Source of the DNA: Cyclina sinensis | Lineage: Eukaryota > Mollusca > Bivalvia > Venerida > Veneridae | Assembly: GCA_012932295.1 (NCBI GenBank) | Contig: JAAONU010000001.1 | Span: 58,625,693 to 58,689,692, forward strand | Direction of reading: 5' to 3' | DNA: 64,000 nucleotides | In this document: one piece after another, positions 42,601 through 50,830 of the stretch | Numbering within the stretch: the first letter of the stretch is position 1 | How the letters are laid out: each line of letters starts with the position of its first letter | Program-made: the position numbers and the translations under genes | The notes under the pieces: generated by a model | Database searches by the model: none | What the model saw: only the letters and a program-made list of their open reading frames with translations | What the model was told of the DNA's origin: nothing

Positions 42601-45600
42601 ACTTTGCAAACGAAACTGCATATGAATTCACGATGATAAAAATATTCCAAACACATCTTTTTAAATAACGTTATTCTTATTGTTCTTAACTAATGTTTTT
42701 TTTCGAAGTTAGTAATATATCATTTAACATGATAATTCTTTCTTTACAAGCAATTACAATTTTAAGTGTCATCTTTAATTCCGTCAGTCTTTAATTTACT
42801 TCCGCGAAATATTAAAGTATTTTGTGGTAAGGAGTTAATTTTTGCACTCATATAATGATACTTATGTTCATCATTATGAGAACTGCATACATGCGTAGGA
42901 TTCGATTGTACATTATACTTCAATGGGCGTTGCCTTTACAAAATGTTACATATTGCTATCTGGGGAATATATGTAAATACAATAGTTAATTCACTATTTC
43001 TTATTTACAAGTTATATAAACTTACTCGGTCGACATTTGATTCCTATATCTTCATTGTGATAGGCAATCGCTGACACCCCAAATTAGGCCAAGTTTATCA
43101 CAATCATCTATTGAGTTTTCTGTCCAGTACATTTCAGCTCGTCCAGCCAAATAATTCCATTCCCTGGAGCGTAATAGTTCAACCGAGCCGTTTCTAGATT
43201 AATAAGTTATAGCATATGTTACAAATAAATTTTTAATTTAAAGTGGGAGTACTAACTACTAAAGCTAAACAAAAGCTAAAACAAATACAATTATCTGTTA
43301 GAAAACACCGTTACTTAAGACTTGTACCAGTTTGGTTTTTAATTTACGATATTTTTTGTTGTCTCTCTTTTCAAACTTACATACTATTCAGCTTCAAGAG
43401 TCAATCTTTCTTATGTCAATTTTACTGCACTTAACAGATAAAGTAAATACTTTTTAAAAAAATGTACATGTCCCCGTATTTCAAATATAACAGTTAATCA
43501 GGAAGTTGTAGCTGTGGTCTATTATACAAACATTGTAACAGGAAGAGATCTCCTATTTCAAACTCAAAGCAAAAAAAGTTCTTAAATATCTCTTCAAATC
43601 TGGTTCAAGGACAATTTCATTTGCTTGATTTTCAAGTATATTTTCTTTTGTTAAATGAACAGAAAACCTCTTAAAGTCTTGATATTAAACTTTAAAACAG
43701 CTCGACCTTTCATATCCGAGCATATGACAGAAGACCTGTGCTTCTTTTCCGTCGAATTCATCGTCACACACTGTCCCCCATTCATCTGAATGAAATATCT
43801 CCAAGCGTCCCTCATACGCAGATGGACCCCCTATTAATCTAACTCCTATATTACAAAAACGTGTGAAAATGATTCACAGTCAAAAATCATACTGTATATA
43901 TGAAAATATTTTTTTGATATTGTCAGTGGTAAGATATTAAATACCCAAATACATTGACATTAAAGCCGTGGTTTTATACTTGATAATATAACTACACGTA
44001 TTACAACCTCTACTTTACTGTGTGCAAACGTTGTCGCTTAAATTCGATTTTACCTTTTATATCCGATCGGCTCAGTTAACTGTTATATTGTCAGTCTCTG
44101 ATGGCTTACGTCAACATTAACTAATAAACAGGAGAGAAATAGTAGAAATGATGTATGTAATAAATACTTGGTTTGCATCGTACTCCCGCATCTTCACTGT
44201 GACCACAATTGTTCGATACAAAAGATGAATTTCTACATCTAAGGATATTTGGTTCTTGACCATCACAGTCTAGGTCTTCCAGCCAGATTCTTCCTATCCC
44301 ACCTCCAAAGTAAGCATTCCTAAACACTACAGCATCCTCCCTGGAATGTGAAACTTAAGATATATAGGAATGAACGCAGCAATCTTCTATCAAACACTGA
44401 TAGATGAAGTAGAACGCTATTGAACCTGGTAAATCTACCTGTACTTCAGGAAATTTATTGGAACACCTAAGCCCTACAATGTTCGAAAGATTATAAACCT
44501 TGGAAATCCCAGCATGTGACAAAGAACTTGAGCTTCAGATGCCCCAATGTTACGACCACAAAGAGTGCCCCATGTCTGTCTGAAATATATTTCAACTCGA
44601 CCTTCGTACTCTGTTTGACCCCCTCTTAAACGAAAATCTGAAATCATTAGAAAGAATGGGAAAATTTAAACATGTCCAAGTTTATTTTAATAGTAAGACA
44701 GTTCGTTTTTTTGTATATGCAGTGCATTATAAATTTCGAGGTATAACCTCCATGTCAGTCTAAATTGAGAAAAACATTTTCTCGTAAAAGTTCAAACACT
44801 AAAATTTTTAATCAATCCATAAATCATTAAGTTCGTATGTTTTTATCAGCAAGAATGTTATAGCGCTATAAAGTAAGTAACATACCTATTTTTGGTACAC
44901 ATTGTATTCCTGCATCTTTGCTGTGATCACAGTTATTTGTACCCCAGGTCAAACCGACGCAATCAGCGACAGATGTTTCGTTTCCAAAACATGTCAAGTT
45001 ATTCAGCCAAACAGGCCCAGACCCTCGTCCGAAGTAGGAATTTCTGAATACTTCAGCTCCGAATCTTTCATGTGAAAATATTTCAAGCCTTAGTATTTGT
45101 TTTGCAAAATTATCAGGTCTAATGGAAGTGAAATACATAGTAAGGCATAAATTTGTGTAACCTTTTAGAAAAGCCTTATAAAGGCCTGTAGACAGGAACA
45201 TAGTACAAGGTAAATAATCAGTGGTCTAGTGGTAACCCGCTGGACTTGTAATCCATGGGTCGCGAGTTTGATTCCCCCACCCCACACTCTTCCACTAATT
45301 TTACTAATTGTCTTTCGAATGAGACGTTAAACTGAGGTCAAATGTGTTAGTGCTATACATAGAGCTTGGGTGTCTCTGAAATGGGATGCTTTTTGTATCT
45401 TGCACGCTACTTCATAACCTAAAATAACTAACCTCTGCAGCGGGCGTTGTTCATATGGGAAACCGGTACCGACAATAAATAAACTCAAACAGATAGAAAG
45501 AAAACATTGTACAAAAATTGTAATAACCTGCATGTTTTACATGTCTACTTTGTGTATATATATCGAGAGGTGAACTCAAAATGAATCTGTTTCTGTATAC

Positions 45601-48395
45601 AAAAACAAAAAGAACGTTTTCGCTTTATCCCTTTCATAGCCAGTTTACCCTGTTAAATTTGCCATTGTCTCGTGAAGAAAACATTTGATACTTAAGATGT
45701 AAAAATAATAATGAAGGTTCTCAAACGCTAACTGAAGATCATGTTATAGGCATATTCATTAAAGTAGCTGACGAAACATCCCTGTGATCTTAAACGATGA
45801 TTATATTCAGACTTATAAATTCATTTATGTATATCGTACAATATTGTATTTTCTCTCTATTTTACATTCATTTTAACATTTATTTCAAGTACAAGTAGTT
45901 TTAGATAATCTAAGAAAAAAACCTTGCAACAAGTCAACAGAAAAACTTTCAGTGTTACCGTGGAACTATTTTAGTCTTAGTGACTTAGTCATGACTTTGA
46001 CCAAATGACAAAATGCACTATCTTTACTATGAACTTAATTGATCAAAAATTTGCCCAAGTTAACAAGTCATTTTAACTTCTTTTCTGATGGTCTTTCATT
46101 TAATATGAATACTAAATGTTTGTATAAAAATGTTACCAAAAAGTGTCCAAGTTTAATGCTTTTGGTATGATATGTAAAACTTCGAAAAGAAAAACATGAA
46201 TCTATTTTACACTTCCCTTAACTATGACTAGCTTTTTCCCCACTTCAGGTCCATAAAATATATTTTTAAATCTCAGAACATGCATAGGCCAATACAGAAA
46301 TGAGACGTATTCTGTTCCTAGTGTCAATATTTGAACAGAAGGCGGGCCATTAGCAAATGCAATGATGAATAATATGTGGGATCTTGAAAATCTTTAACAA
46401 ACAGGAAGATTTTTAAACTATTTTTCTTAATAAGCTTGTGTAAAGTAATTTACCTCTACATTTTTCTTTACTAATGTCAGCCCTAAAAAAGCGATGGTTT
46501 CAACTTATAAACTTCTTTAAAAAGATTCAAAGATATTCCTGGTATTTTTAAACAGTTGACCTCCAGGGCAGTATTTGCAACTATCTCTTTGGTGTAACTT
46601 CCTGTAAGTCTATCTTACAATGTAATATTAATACTTTGTAATAAAGAAGAAAACCCCGTACACATGTCGGGACATACAAGGTAATGTTTCTATCAAATAA
46701 AACCGTGGCGCTATTCACATAATAACGTGGATCTTCCGTGTCAAAAATAAGAGGAGGGTGAATAATATCAGGTTCGTATGTAGATGAGTGTGTTATTGTA
46801 CATTGATTTTATAACCAATAAAATCTGTTAAGATATATTACCTTTCTCAATTACCTTTTGAAATCAAATTTATGACATTTATGAATTATAACTATTTCAT
46901 TTTATATATTACTAGTAGGTAATTAAACAGTCGTATAATCGGTTTTTTTTTCTTTTGGGTGATGTATAATTCAGTGCAAAAGACAAAATCTGAAACTGGT
47001 TTTGAAAAGGTAGGTTAATGATTTGCTCATTGTTAACAACGACAGTTGTATTTTCTCACAACACCTTGTCGTAAAAATCTGAAAGAGTAAAAGATTGAAA
47101 AACTGTAAACCTTTCATAACCTAGCATATGACAAAACACTTGAGCATCGAGAATGCTAAAGCCTATATCGCAGACAGTTCCCCAGTTGTTAGAATATTTT
47201 ACTTCTATACGACCGTCATACTCTGACATGCCATCAGCCAAACGGATGCCTGCAAATAAAAGTACCCCAACATAAGTATAATTTTGCGATTTTAATTTTT
47301 TATTCCATTCAATTCAAGAAGCTGAAAACTGTCTTCATTCAGCCACTATTGCATTTTTGTTAATACCCTATTACACGAATATAAAAATGAATACTTAGTT
47401 TGACAATAACATACAGTTTGGAAAAAAGTAAAATGTATGTATGTAGGTGTTTTTGCGTGTGTGTTTTTCTCATTGTTACATGAGTATATATGTACACACC
47501 AGTTCTAAAGCATCTTGAAATGAGCTCATACTAACTTACAGCTGGAATCATACTTGCCAATAACTAATTACTGTTCTTTTTATTTATCCGAAAATCACAT
47601 ATATATGTACGTACTAGGGCGGCAGATTATCCCTGCGTCTTCAAGATTAGTGCAGTCGTTGATGCCCCAGGCGTTAGGTTTGATGCATTCTTCAACAGAG
47701 GACTCTGTTCCATTGCAGTTAAGGTCATCTAGCAGTATCGGACCTCCTCCGGGACCATAGTATCCCGCAGTCACAGCCGTGGCACCATTTCTATAGCGAA
47801 GTTATTGGTTTGTATGAAAACACATTTGTATTAAAAATGCAACTCAATGGTGACTTCAATACCTGTTGATGTTACTTTGATTTTTTTTCATTTAAAATTT
47901 TCAAGAATTGCTTTTTAATTTAAATTAAATGAAAATTGTCACAAATATGTAAATATATTAAAACGTCCTTTCCTAACAGAGCATTGTACTGAATAATCTT
48001 TGCAAATGTAAGAGAAACATAATATATAACGATTATTGTAATAGTAAATATGGACCTTTATCAATTTTGATAAGCACTTAAGGTATTTTAAGACAAATAA
48101 TGTCAAAAACGTATCTAAGATGTAAGTCCTACCTTTTTGATGTACGTGATTCTATCATTTAGTGTCAATTAGAGATTGTCTTCGGTTATAAATTAATAAA
48201 CTTCTTGGGTCTTGTTTAAAACGCAAGTTATGTATCGCACAAACCTGTCATATCCAAGCATATGGCAGAACACTTTAGCATCATGGTCATCAAAATCATC
48301 ATCACACACGGTTCCCCATGTGTTATTATAGAAGACTTCCACTCGTCCCTCAAGGTTGGATTTCCCGCCCACAAGTCTTACGTCGACTCCTCTAA
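18168..48395 (-). CDS. Adhesion GPCR with SRCR-CCP-EGF-cadherin-HormR-GAIN-7TM architecture
   Basis: A chain of about 39 exons on the minus strand, from 48395 down to the stop at 18168, encodes roughly 1,740 residues of one receptor. Order: four SRCR domains, one sushi/CCP, seven EGF repeats, an unassigned linker, a cadherin region, HormR, GAIN with GPS, 7TM and a short tail. Splice phases agree at essentially every junction from SRCR1 to the stop, the main reason to treat it as one gene. Residues across junctions also make sense, for example CEN|VSEHS after the last EGF. The first coding exon found starts in phase 1, so an upstream signal-peptide exon is missing. Six exons carry a single-base frame error or a phase mismatch, mostly +1. 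Adhesion GPCRs are plasma-membrane receptors that self-cleave at the GPS and signal through a tethered peptide. The ligand is unknown. Sub-blocks are described separately. Confidence 0.85.
18859..22973 (-). CDS. Seven-transmembrane core of adhesion GPCR family (class B2)
   Basis: Eight exons: 22870-22973 (TM1, [19 protein letters not shown]), 22521-22623 (TM2, [17 protein letters not shown]), 22098-22249 (TM3, [18 protein letters not shown]), 21780-21849 (TM4, [12 protein letters not shown]), 21407-21473 ([21 protein letters not shown]2 and TM5), 20548-20633 (TM5 end and ICL3, KKTDKEKAR), 19292-19418 (TM6, [11 protein letters not shown]) and 18859-18900 (TM7, [14 protein letters not shown]). 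The conserved disulphide pair is present: Cys of ACTAI at the top of TM3 and Cys of CWL in ECL2. All junction phases agree. The TM3 exon is one base too long: GCCATAGGCAG contains an extra G near 22233, and removing it restores both the frame and the exit phase. Confidence 0.93.
20712..20897. repeat. 31-bp minisatellite, six copies
   Basis: Units starting at 20712, 20743, 20774, 20805, 20836 and 20867 share TCATCTCAGTCATAGCCATG followed by an AT-rich spacer. It lies in the intron between the TM5 and ICL3 exons of the minus-strand receptor. The array begins about 78 bp upstream of the ICL3 exon's acceptor. Confidence 0.92.
23259..29703 (-). CDS. GAIN domain with complete GPS autoproteolysis site
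   Basis: Exons 29524-29703, 29027-29099, 28437-28545, 25255-25368, 24826-24893, 23692-23738 and 23259-23385. Subdomain A reads [32 protein letters not shown] and [19 protein letters not shown]. Subdomain B reads [13 protein letters not shown] and [15 protein letters not shown]. The GPS reads [16 protein letters not shown] and [15 protein letters not shown]. It has all four Cys, both Trp and the cleavable HL|T tripeptide. The tethered agonist would begin TNFAVLM. Exon 29027-29099 is one base too long (extra A near 29048), giving a premature TAG. The 25255-25368 acceptor is the TATAAG one, which avoids a stop at the junction. A LINE sits in the intron between 25369 and 28436. Confidence 0.9.
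25357..25490. repeat. Left copy of ~130-bp direct duplication flanking the LINE
   Basis: Runs from CTACCGTTAGAACTTATAA to ACATAAATTGGACTT. It matches 28321-28449 closely, with a few substitutions and small indels. In the receptor's orientation it contains the first 12 bases of exon 25255-25368, the complete ~109-bp intron and about 13 bases of the preceding exon, including the GTAAGT donor. Confidence 0.88.
25491..28320 (+). mobile_element. 5'-truncated LINE with degenerate reverse transcriptase
   Basis: The plus strand encodes, in broken frames, the C-terminal two thirds of a non-LTR reverse transcriptase. Visible are [59 protein letters not shown] (RT motif), [13 protein letters not shown] (the catalytic YADD box changed to YADG), [12 protein letters not shown] and [10 protein letters not shown]. 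No endonuclease is seen. The 3' end has a TCTA simple repeat at about 28288-28316, typical of CR1/RTE-like LINE tails. A separate ~880-bp element sits inside the 3' part. It interrupts a receptor intron in the opposite orientation. Not active. Confidence 0.85.
26908..27788. mobile_element. Nested element with 10-bp inverted ends and two internal direct repeats
   Basis: Ends GTGTCGCCTG (26908-26917) and CAGGCGACAC (27779-27788) are perfect inverted repeats. Inside are two ~400-bp direct copies (about 26930-27270 and 27330-27700). Each has a CTGTCCGTC-type simple repeat, the phrase AACTTGTCCGGACTACTCCT and AGTTATGGCCCTT. There is no coding capacity. It is probably a non-autonomous DNA element inserted in the LINE 3' region. 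Confidence 0.65.
28321..28449. repeat. Right copy of ~130-bp direct duplication flanking the LINE
   Basis: Counterpart of 25357-25490. This copy carries the donor site used by exon 28437-28545 (ACTTAC at 28431-28436 on the plus strand) and a now redundant copy of the acceptor side (CTACCGTCAGAACTTATAA). Confidence 0.88.
30022..31348 (+). mobile_element. Tigger/pogo-type DNA transposon with internal deletion
   Basis: Both ends read CAGTCG inward (30022 and, on the minus strand, 31348) and are flanked by the dinucleotide TA on each side, as expected for Tc1/mariner-pogo target duplications. Subterminal motifs TTAAGCGAC, TTAAGCGGCC, TTAAACGACG and TTAAGAGACCAC repeat near both ends and are likely transposase binding sites. 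Total 1,327 bp. It encodes one spliced ORF (30390-31142) that lacks the DDE catalytic core. It lies in the receptor intron between the HormR and GAIN exons. Confidence 0.85.
30390..31142 (+). CDS. CENP-B/Tigger-type DNA-binding protein lacking DDE domain, with C-terminal PIP box
   Basis: Exon 1 is 30390-30672 (donor GTAAGC) and exon 2 is 30928-31142 (acceptor TTTTAG). Joined they give an intact 165-residue protein. Residues about 5-55 form a CENP-B N-terminal helix-turn-helix ([20 protein letters not shown], then [20 protein letters not shown]). The second DNA-binding part follows ([20 protein letters not shown], then [11 protein letters not shown]). The sequence then jumps to the C-terminal region of pogo/Tigger transposases ([20 protein letters not shown]) and ends [12 protein letters not shown], a consensus PCNA-interacting peptide (Q-x-x-I-x-x-F-F). 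The DDE catalytic domain of some 200 residues is missing. Pogo transposase is known to bind PCNA. It may be a non-autonomous element's product or a co-opted DNA-binding protein. Confidence 0.8.
31487..32044 (-). CDS. HormR (hormone receptor motif) domain, two exons
   Basis: Exons 31946-32044 and 31487-31578. Joined, they read [16 protein letters not shown], then [18 protein letters not shown], then [13 protein letters not shown]. Spacing of W, CP-x-G-Y-x-G, R-x-C and DG-x-x-QEP-x-YNC matches the HormR module that sits just before GAIN in many adhesion GPCRs. I use the acceptor at 32045 rather than the one a few bases inside, because only it keeps the frame open across the junction. The domain is intact. 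Confidence 0.82.
32382..36314 (-). CDS. Cadherin repeat plus divergent second cadherin-like repeat
   Basis: Exons 36174-36314, 35552-35657, 34718-34769, 32959-33179 and 32382-32522. The first repeat runs from [20 protein letters not shown] through [11 protein letters not shown] to [18 protein letters not shown] and ends VIDVNDNGP, the classical calcium-binding DVNDN linker. The second begins [20 protein letters not shown] and ends [20 protein letters not shown]. It lacks several calcium ligands. Exon 32959-33179 meets a TAA near its 3' end and is one base too long for the next exon's phase, consistent with one inserted base near 32976. The introns contain the 45-bp minisatellite and the tRNA-like sequence. 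Confidence 0.75.
32827..32897 (+). other. tRNA-like sequence (tRNA-derived SINE head or pseudogene)
   Basis: A 71-base segment has 5' CGTAGC pairing with 3' GCTACG and a B-box-like GGTTCAAGTCC. D- and anticodon-arm pairing is poor, so a functional tRNA is unlikely. It lies in a receptor intron. Confidence 0.4.
34891..35250. repeat. 45-bp minisatellite, eight copies
   Basis: Units starting at 34891, 34936, 34981, 35026, 35071, 35116, 35161 and 35206 are over 90 % identical. Each contains the near-palindrome AAGCTATGTATAGCTT and GACCGATCTAGGACG. It lies in the receptor intron between two cadherin-part exons. Low divergence indicates recent amplification or homogenisation. Confidence 0.95.
36733..38621 (-). 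CDS. Ectodomain linker of unassigned fold (SEA-like?)
   Basis: Exons 38506-38621, 37608-37694, 37087-37148 and 36733-36896 follow the EGF array in matching phase. They encode [17 protein letters not shown], then a Cys-containing stretch ([19 protein letters not shown]), then [20 protein letters not shown], then [19 protein letters not shown]. The strand-rich second part, with N-glycosylation sites, could be a SEA-type domain, but I cannot confirm it: no clear GSxxV cleavage motif is visible. Exon calls rest on splice borders, phases and continuity between the EGF and cadherin parts. Confidence 0.6.
37740..38430 (+). repeat. Interspersed repeat with ~180-200 bp internal copies and (GGAC)n
   Basis: Three imperfect copies carry the phrases TGACCTTGACCTTGAA, TTCTGCACATC and GAGATATTGAGCGGACA. 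A (GACA/GACG) simple repeat at about 38350-38390 and a small hairpin (CTGCTTCGCGGCAG) close the element. A related copy in the opposite orientation is at about 50575-50830. Open frames within are not coding. Confidence 0.7.
39167..40388 (-). CDS. Seven EGF-like repeats (two exons, three +1 frame errors)
   Basis: Exon 40272-40388 encodes one EGF module ([20 protein letters not shown]). Exon 39167-39907 (741 bp) encodes six more. The first five of these start with calcium-binding signatures: DINEC, DVDEC, DINEC, DIDEC and DVDEC; the last reads SVEC. Three single-base insertions break the frame of the large exon, near 39598 (in GT-HSCFC of repeat 3), near 39384 (DGCDQLC of repeat 5) and near 39223 (FMCSCEMGY of repeat 6). 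Removing one base at each point gives six regular modules. Calcium-binding EGF arrays make stiff rods in extracellular proteins. Confidence 0.88.
40690..40884 (-). CDS. Sushi/CCP domain exon
   Basis: A single 195-bp exon (phase 1 in, phase 1 out) encodes [17 protein letters not shown], then [19 protein letters not shown], then [15 protein letters not shown]. This is the complement-control-protein pattern: Cys, NG-Y, Cys, C-x-F-GF, C, W and a final Cys. Such modules mediate protein binding. The exon is intact. Confidence 0.8.
41336..42286 (+). mobile_element. Degenerate Tc1-like transposase
   Basis: Pieces of a Tc1/mariner transposase follow in order but in changing frames with several stops. 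N-terminal helix-turn-helix: [11 protein letters not shown], then [19 protein letters not shown]. Catalytic region: [20 protein letters not shown] (first Asp), [33 protein letters not shown] (second Asp) and [15 protein letters not shown] (Glu), ending [13 protein letters not shown]. It lies in the receptor intron between SRCR4 and the CCP exon. Terminal inverted repeats were not found. Dead copy. Confidence 0.85.
43026..43845 (-). CDS. SRCR domain 4 (two exons, second one frame-disrupted)
   Basis: Exons 43707-43845 and 43026-43193. The N half is intact ([43 protein letters not shown]). In the C half the landmarks occur in different frames: RNGSVE, then [19 protein letters not shown], then [19 protein letters not shown], then [10 protein letters not shown]. 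Three frame changes thus fall in 168 bp. This is the most damaged exon of the gene. The length of 168 bp does not restore the phase used by its sister exons, so the indels do not cancel. Confidence 0.8.
44168..44637 (-). CDS. SRCR domain 3 (two exons)
   Basis: Exons 44499-44637 and 44168-44340. The N half reads [36 protein letters not shown] and HMLGFPR. The C half reads [20 protein letters not shown] and [15 protein letters not shown]. Intact. The N-half exon is 139 bp, the same as in SRCR2 and SRCR4, pointing to tandem exon duplication. Confidence 0.9.
44886..47249 (-). CDS. SRCR domain 2 (two exons, split by a 2 kb intron with a SINE)
   Basis: Exons 47111-47249 and 44886-45064. The N half reads [30 protein letters not shown] and CHMLGYER. 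The C half reads [31 protein letters not shown] and [13 protein letters not shown]. The domain is intact, although the usual acidic residue after the WGTVC motif is shifted (DIGF). The long intron contains the tRNA-derived SINE at 45215-45485. Confidence 0.9.
45215..45485 (+). mobile_element. tRNA-derived SINE
   Basis: The 5' part resembles a tRNA gene: A box TGGTCTAGTGGTAAC, an anticodon arm like tRNA-Thr (CTGGACTTGTAATCCAT) and B box GAGTTTGATTCCCC. The body contains GTCTTTCGAATGAGACGTTAA, which I recognise as a common metazoan SINE body phrase (one base shortened here). The 3' end is AATAAATAAA near 45475. It sits in the SRCR2 intron. Confidence 0.8.
47615..48395 (-). CDS. SRCR domain 1 (two exons)
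   Basis: Exons 48245-48395 and 47615-47790. The first half reads [18 protein letters not shown], then [20 protein letters not shown], ending at HMLGYDR. The second half holds [19 protein letters not shown] and [17 protein letters not shown]. These are the standard landmarks of a scavenger receptor cysteine-rich domain ([26 protein letters not shown]), and the domain is intact. The entry phase (1) requires an earlier exon, not located, which should encode the signal peptide. Confidence 0.9.
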
Positions 48396-50574
48396 CTACA
48401 GGGACACATTAACGATACAGTTCAAAGCAAGTCTCATACATTAATTTGAAATAAAATCGCAAGACTAATGAATTTTGAAGAAAGCTTTAGTTCAAAAAGA
48501 GTTCCTTATAAAACACCGTTTATATGTTCAAAGGAAACTTCTGTCTTTTGTTGTCAGGTCATCATGTATGTTCGGTGAAATCTATGTAAGTAATGTTTAG
48601 GAGCGGGATACTTGTGATGGTCGAGAGACAAATCTGGTTTTCATTCGTCATAACAGTGTTAATACACGTGGTCGTTTCATTTCTACATCAGAATGCCTTT
48701 GTACATTCGCGATAGCGCAAGGCCATTCTCCGCTCGGCTGACACACTCGAAAACAGTAATAGCGTATCACAACAGGCATTTTTCTCACCTGAGGTGCATT
48801 CAATCGAACATGGAACTTTCTTTACAGAAGTGGGGTTTAAAAAGCGTGCAAAAATCAACCGTTCACAGACTATGATCAGCTAAACAAAAGATGACTTTGT
48901 CCGTTTTTTCGTACTTTCGCCCCGCGACACGAATACATTAAAGGCGGCAACAAAACAACGGCTTTTTCGCGGGGTAAGGAGGCAAAAATCCCAAAACTCG
49001 AAAACACGACAAACGGTAACAAAAGTGTCCGACCATTTGCAATTTTGCCCTGCCACACGAAGACACTAAAGGTGGGCAAAAAGGCAAGAGGTCGAAACTA
49101 CGGAAAAAAAGACAAAGTCACCGTGTATCGTGTTTTCGGCTTTTCAACCCGCTGAGATGAAAATGCGAAGAGACAACAAATAGAATGCAAAAGCATGACA
49201 TTTAAAATGTCCTGTTTTCGCCAAAAATCTCTCTTCTCTTCGCATATTTGCGTTTGCGGGGTAAAAGGGTCTATTTGCCCCAAAAACACGCTCATACAAC
49301 ATGGCATAAATCACAGACAGCACATGACATATACCAAACCTGGGAATACACGTACATGTCCATTCAATATAGAATAACAAGAAAGTGTCTAAACTGAAAA
49401 TACAATTTCAAACAAATCAACATATACTAAATCGCTTGCATTTCATACACGATTCACTCGGTATGTCCGTACTTCTTAAACAAAGTTAAAGAAAACAGAG
49501 AAAAAAGTACTTAGAAAGAAGTGGAGTACTGATGCGCCATGAAAAAGTTTTCTGATTTTTCTCCAGGAAAAATATATCGTCCTCTTTTTTAACAATTAGC
49601 GACTAAATTTCCTTTAAATAAGCAATTGGAACGGGTACTGTTGAATCATGAAAGACGTTTGAAAAGAGTTCAACAGTGTTTAGAGTTTAACATTATCTAC
49701 GTAGTAGAATGAAATACCGTTATGTATGAGAAAACAGAAAATAAAGTAAAAAGATAACCGACTGATAGAGGTCACTGCAGCACACGGAAGCTGTTGTTTA
49801 TTCATAGATATGTGCTATCTCTGCTTGTACTTGGTGAGCTTCCTCTGTATAAATCGCGAAGTGTTAAGAATTTCTTGGCATGAAGTCCTAAGCTTGTAGT
49901 TTTTCCTTTTCTACAGATAATGATTTTCTGTATCATTCCACGTTTATTTAAATTTCTATACCAAATGTGTTTGCCTTCGGTGTTCTTTATAGAACAGAGT
50001 CTTTGGGAGTCTTTTTTCTGAATTCTTTCAAAAGATTTTCATTCACTGTATGCAGATTTTTAAACCGGAGCTCAAAGATCTGGTAATAATTAACATAATC
50101 ACGTTTTTCTTTATTTTACACACGCGTAATGTAACGGTGAATGCATCATTGCGTATTTATTTTTGCTAAAAGTTAATTGTTACTTTTTTCTATCATTTTC
50201 TAGATTTGTTATCAAACAGGTGTGCACTTTCAAATACACGTGTTCTGCTTCAGTTTTTAGTGATAAAGTTTAAAATATCGAGACTTTTTGATCTCCACAT
50301 TTCTGTAACAGCTTATCTTGGGGAGTTGCGTTCTTTGTTAACGCACGATCGAGAACAGCTATCGACTTGGCTAATGTTTTGCTATATTTTCGTAAACAGG
50401 CTTAGAGGTTAATGTATCTAAGAGTAAAATTAGAGGTATTATAAAAAGCAAAGAACGTTGGATGTGCAATGACAAAATTATTGAATTTGTTTAAATTTCA
50501 GTTATCTTGATATACGATAATTATACTAGAAACTTTAGTTAAAATACTAGAACTTCGCGTGGTTGAGGTTTAAA
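48396..50574. other. Region upstream of SRCR1; no first exon recognised
   Basis: The receptor's signal-peptide exon and promoter should lie at or beyond this region on the minus strand. I could not identify them. Open frames at 48876-49380 fall in a repeat and are not coding. Confidence 0.35.
48880..49290. repeat. Interspersed TTCGC/GCGAA-rich repeat with ~128-bp internal duplication
   Basis: CGCCCCGCGACACGAATACA (48919) and GCCCTGCCACACGAAGACAC (49046) are direct repeats, each followed by a TAAAGG-GGCAA phrase. Later parts (CTTCGCATATTTGCG, GCGGGGTAAAAGGG) use the same vocabulary as 17570-17790. Confidence 0.5.
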
Positions 50575-50830
50575 TGCCTTGAATACACTTATTAATCCCC
50601 CGCAGGATTTAACTCATGTTTAACTCATTAAGACAATGTGCAGGGTCAAAGTCACACTTAGGTCAAGGTCAAGGTCACACTTAAAGATTATTTGTTTCAG
50701 CCTTTTATTTGTGTCCGCTCAATATCTCCTATATTTTTGAACAATGTTTATGAAACTATGGTCAAATGTATAACTCAATGAGAGGATGTGCAGAAGGCAT
50801 TATAACTTGACAGAACATATCTAAACTAAG
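50575..50830 (-). repeat. Inverted copy of the 37.7-38.4 kb interspersed repeat
   Basis: Contains AGGTCAAGGTCAAGGTCACA, TGTCCGCTCAATATCTCC and GAGAGGATGTGCAGAAGGC. These are reverse complements of the phrases at 37740-38430. Confidence 0.65.

Noticed and set aside
48876..49380. Overlapping minus-strand open frames as candidate first exon of the receptor
   Set aside because: They lie in an interspersed TTCGC-rich repeat with internal duplication, have no signal peptide in the right phase and no convincing donor.
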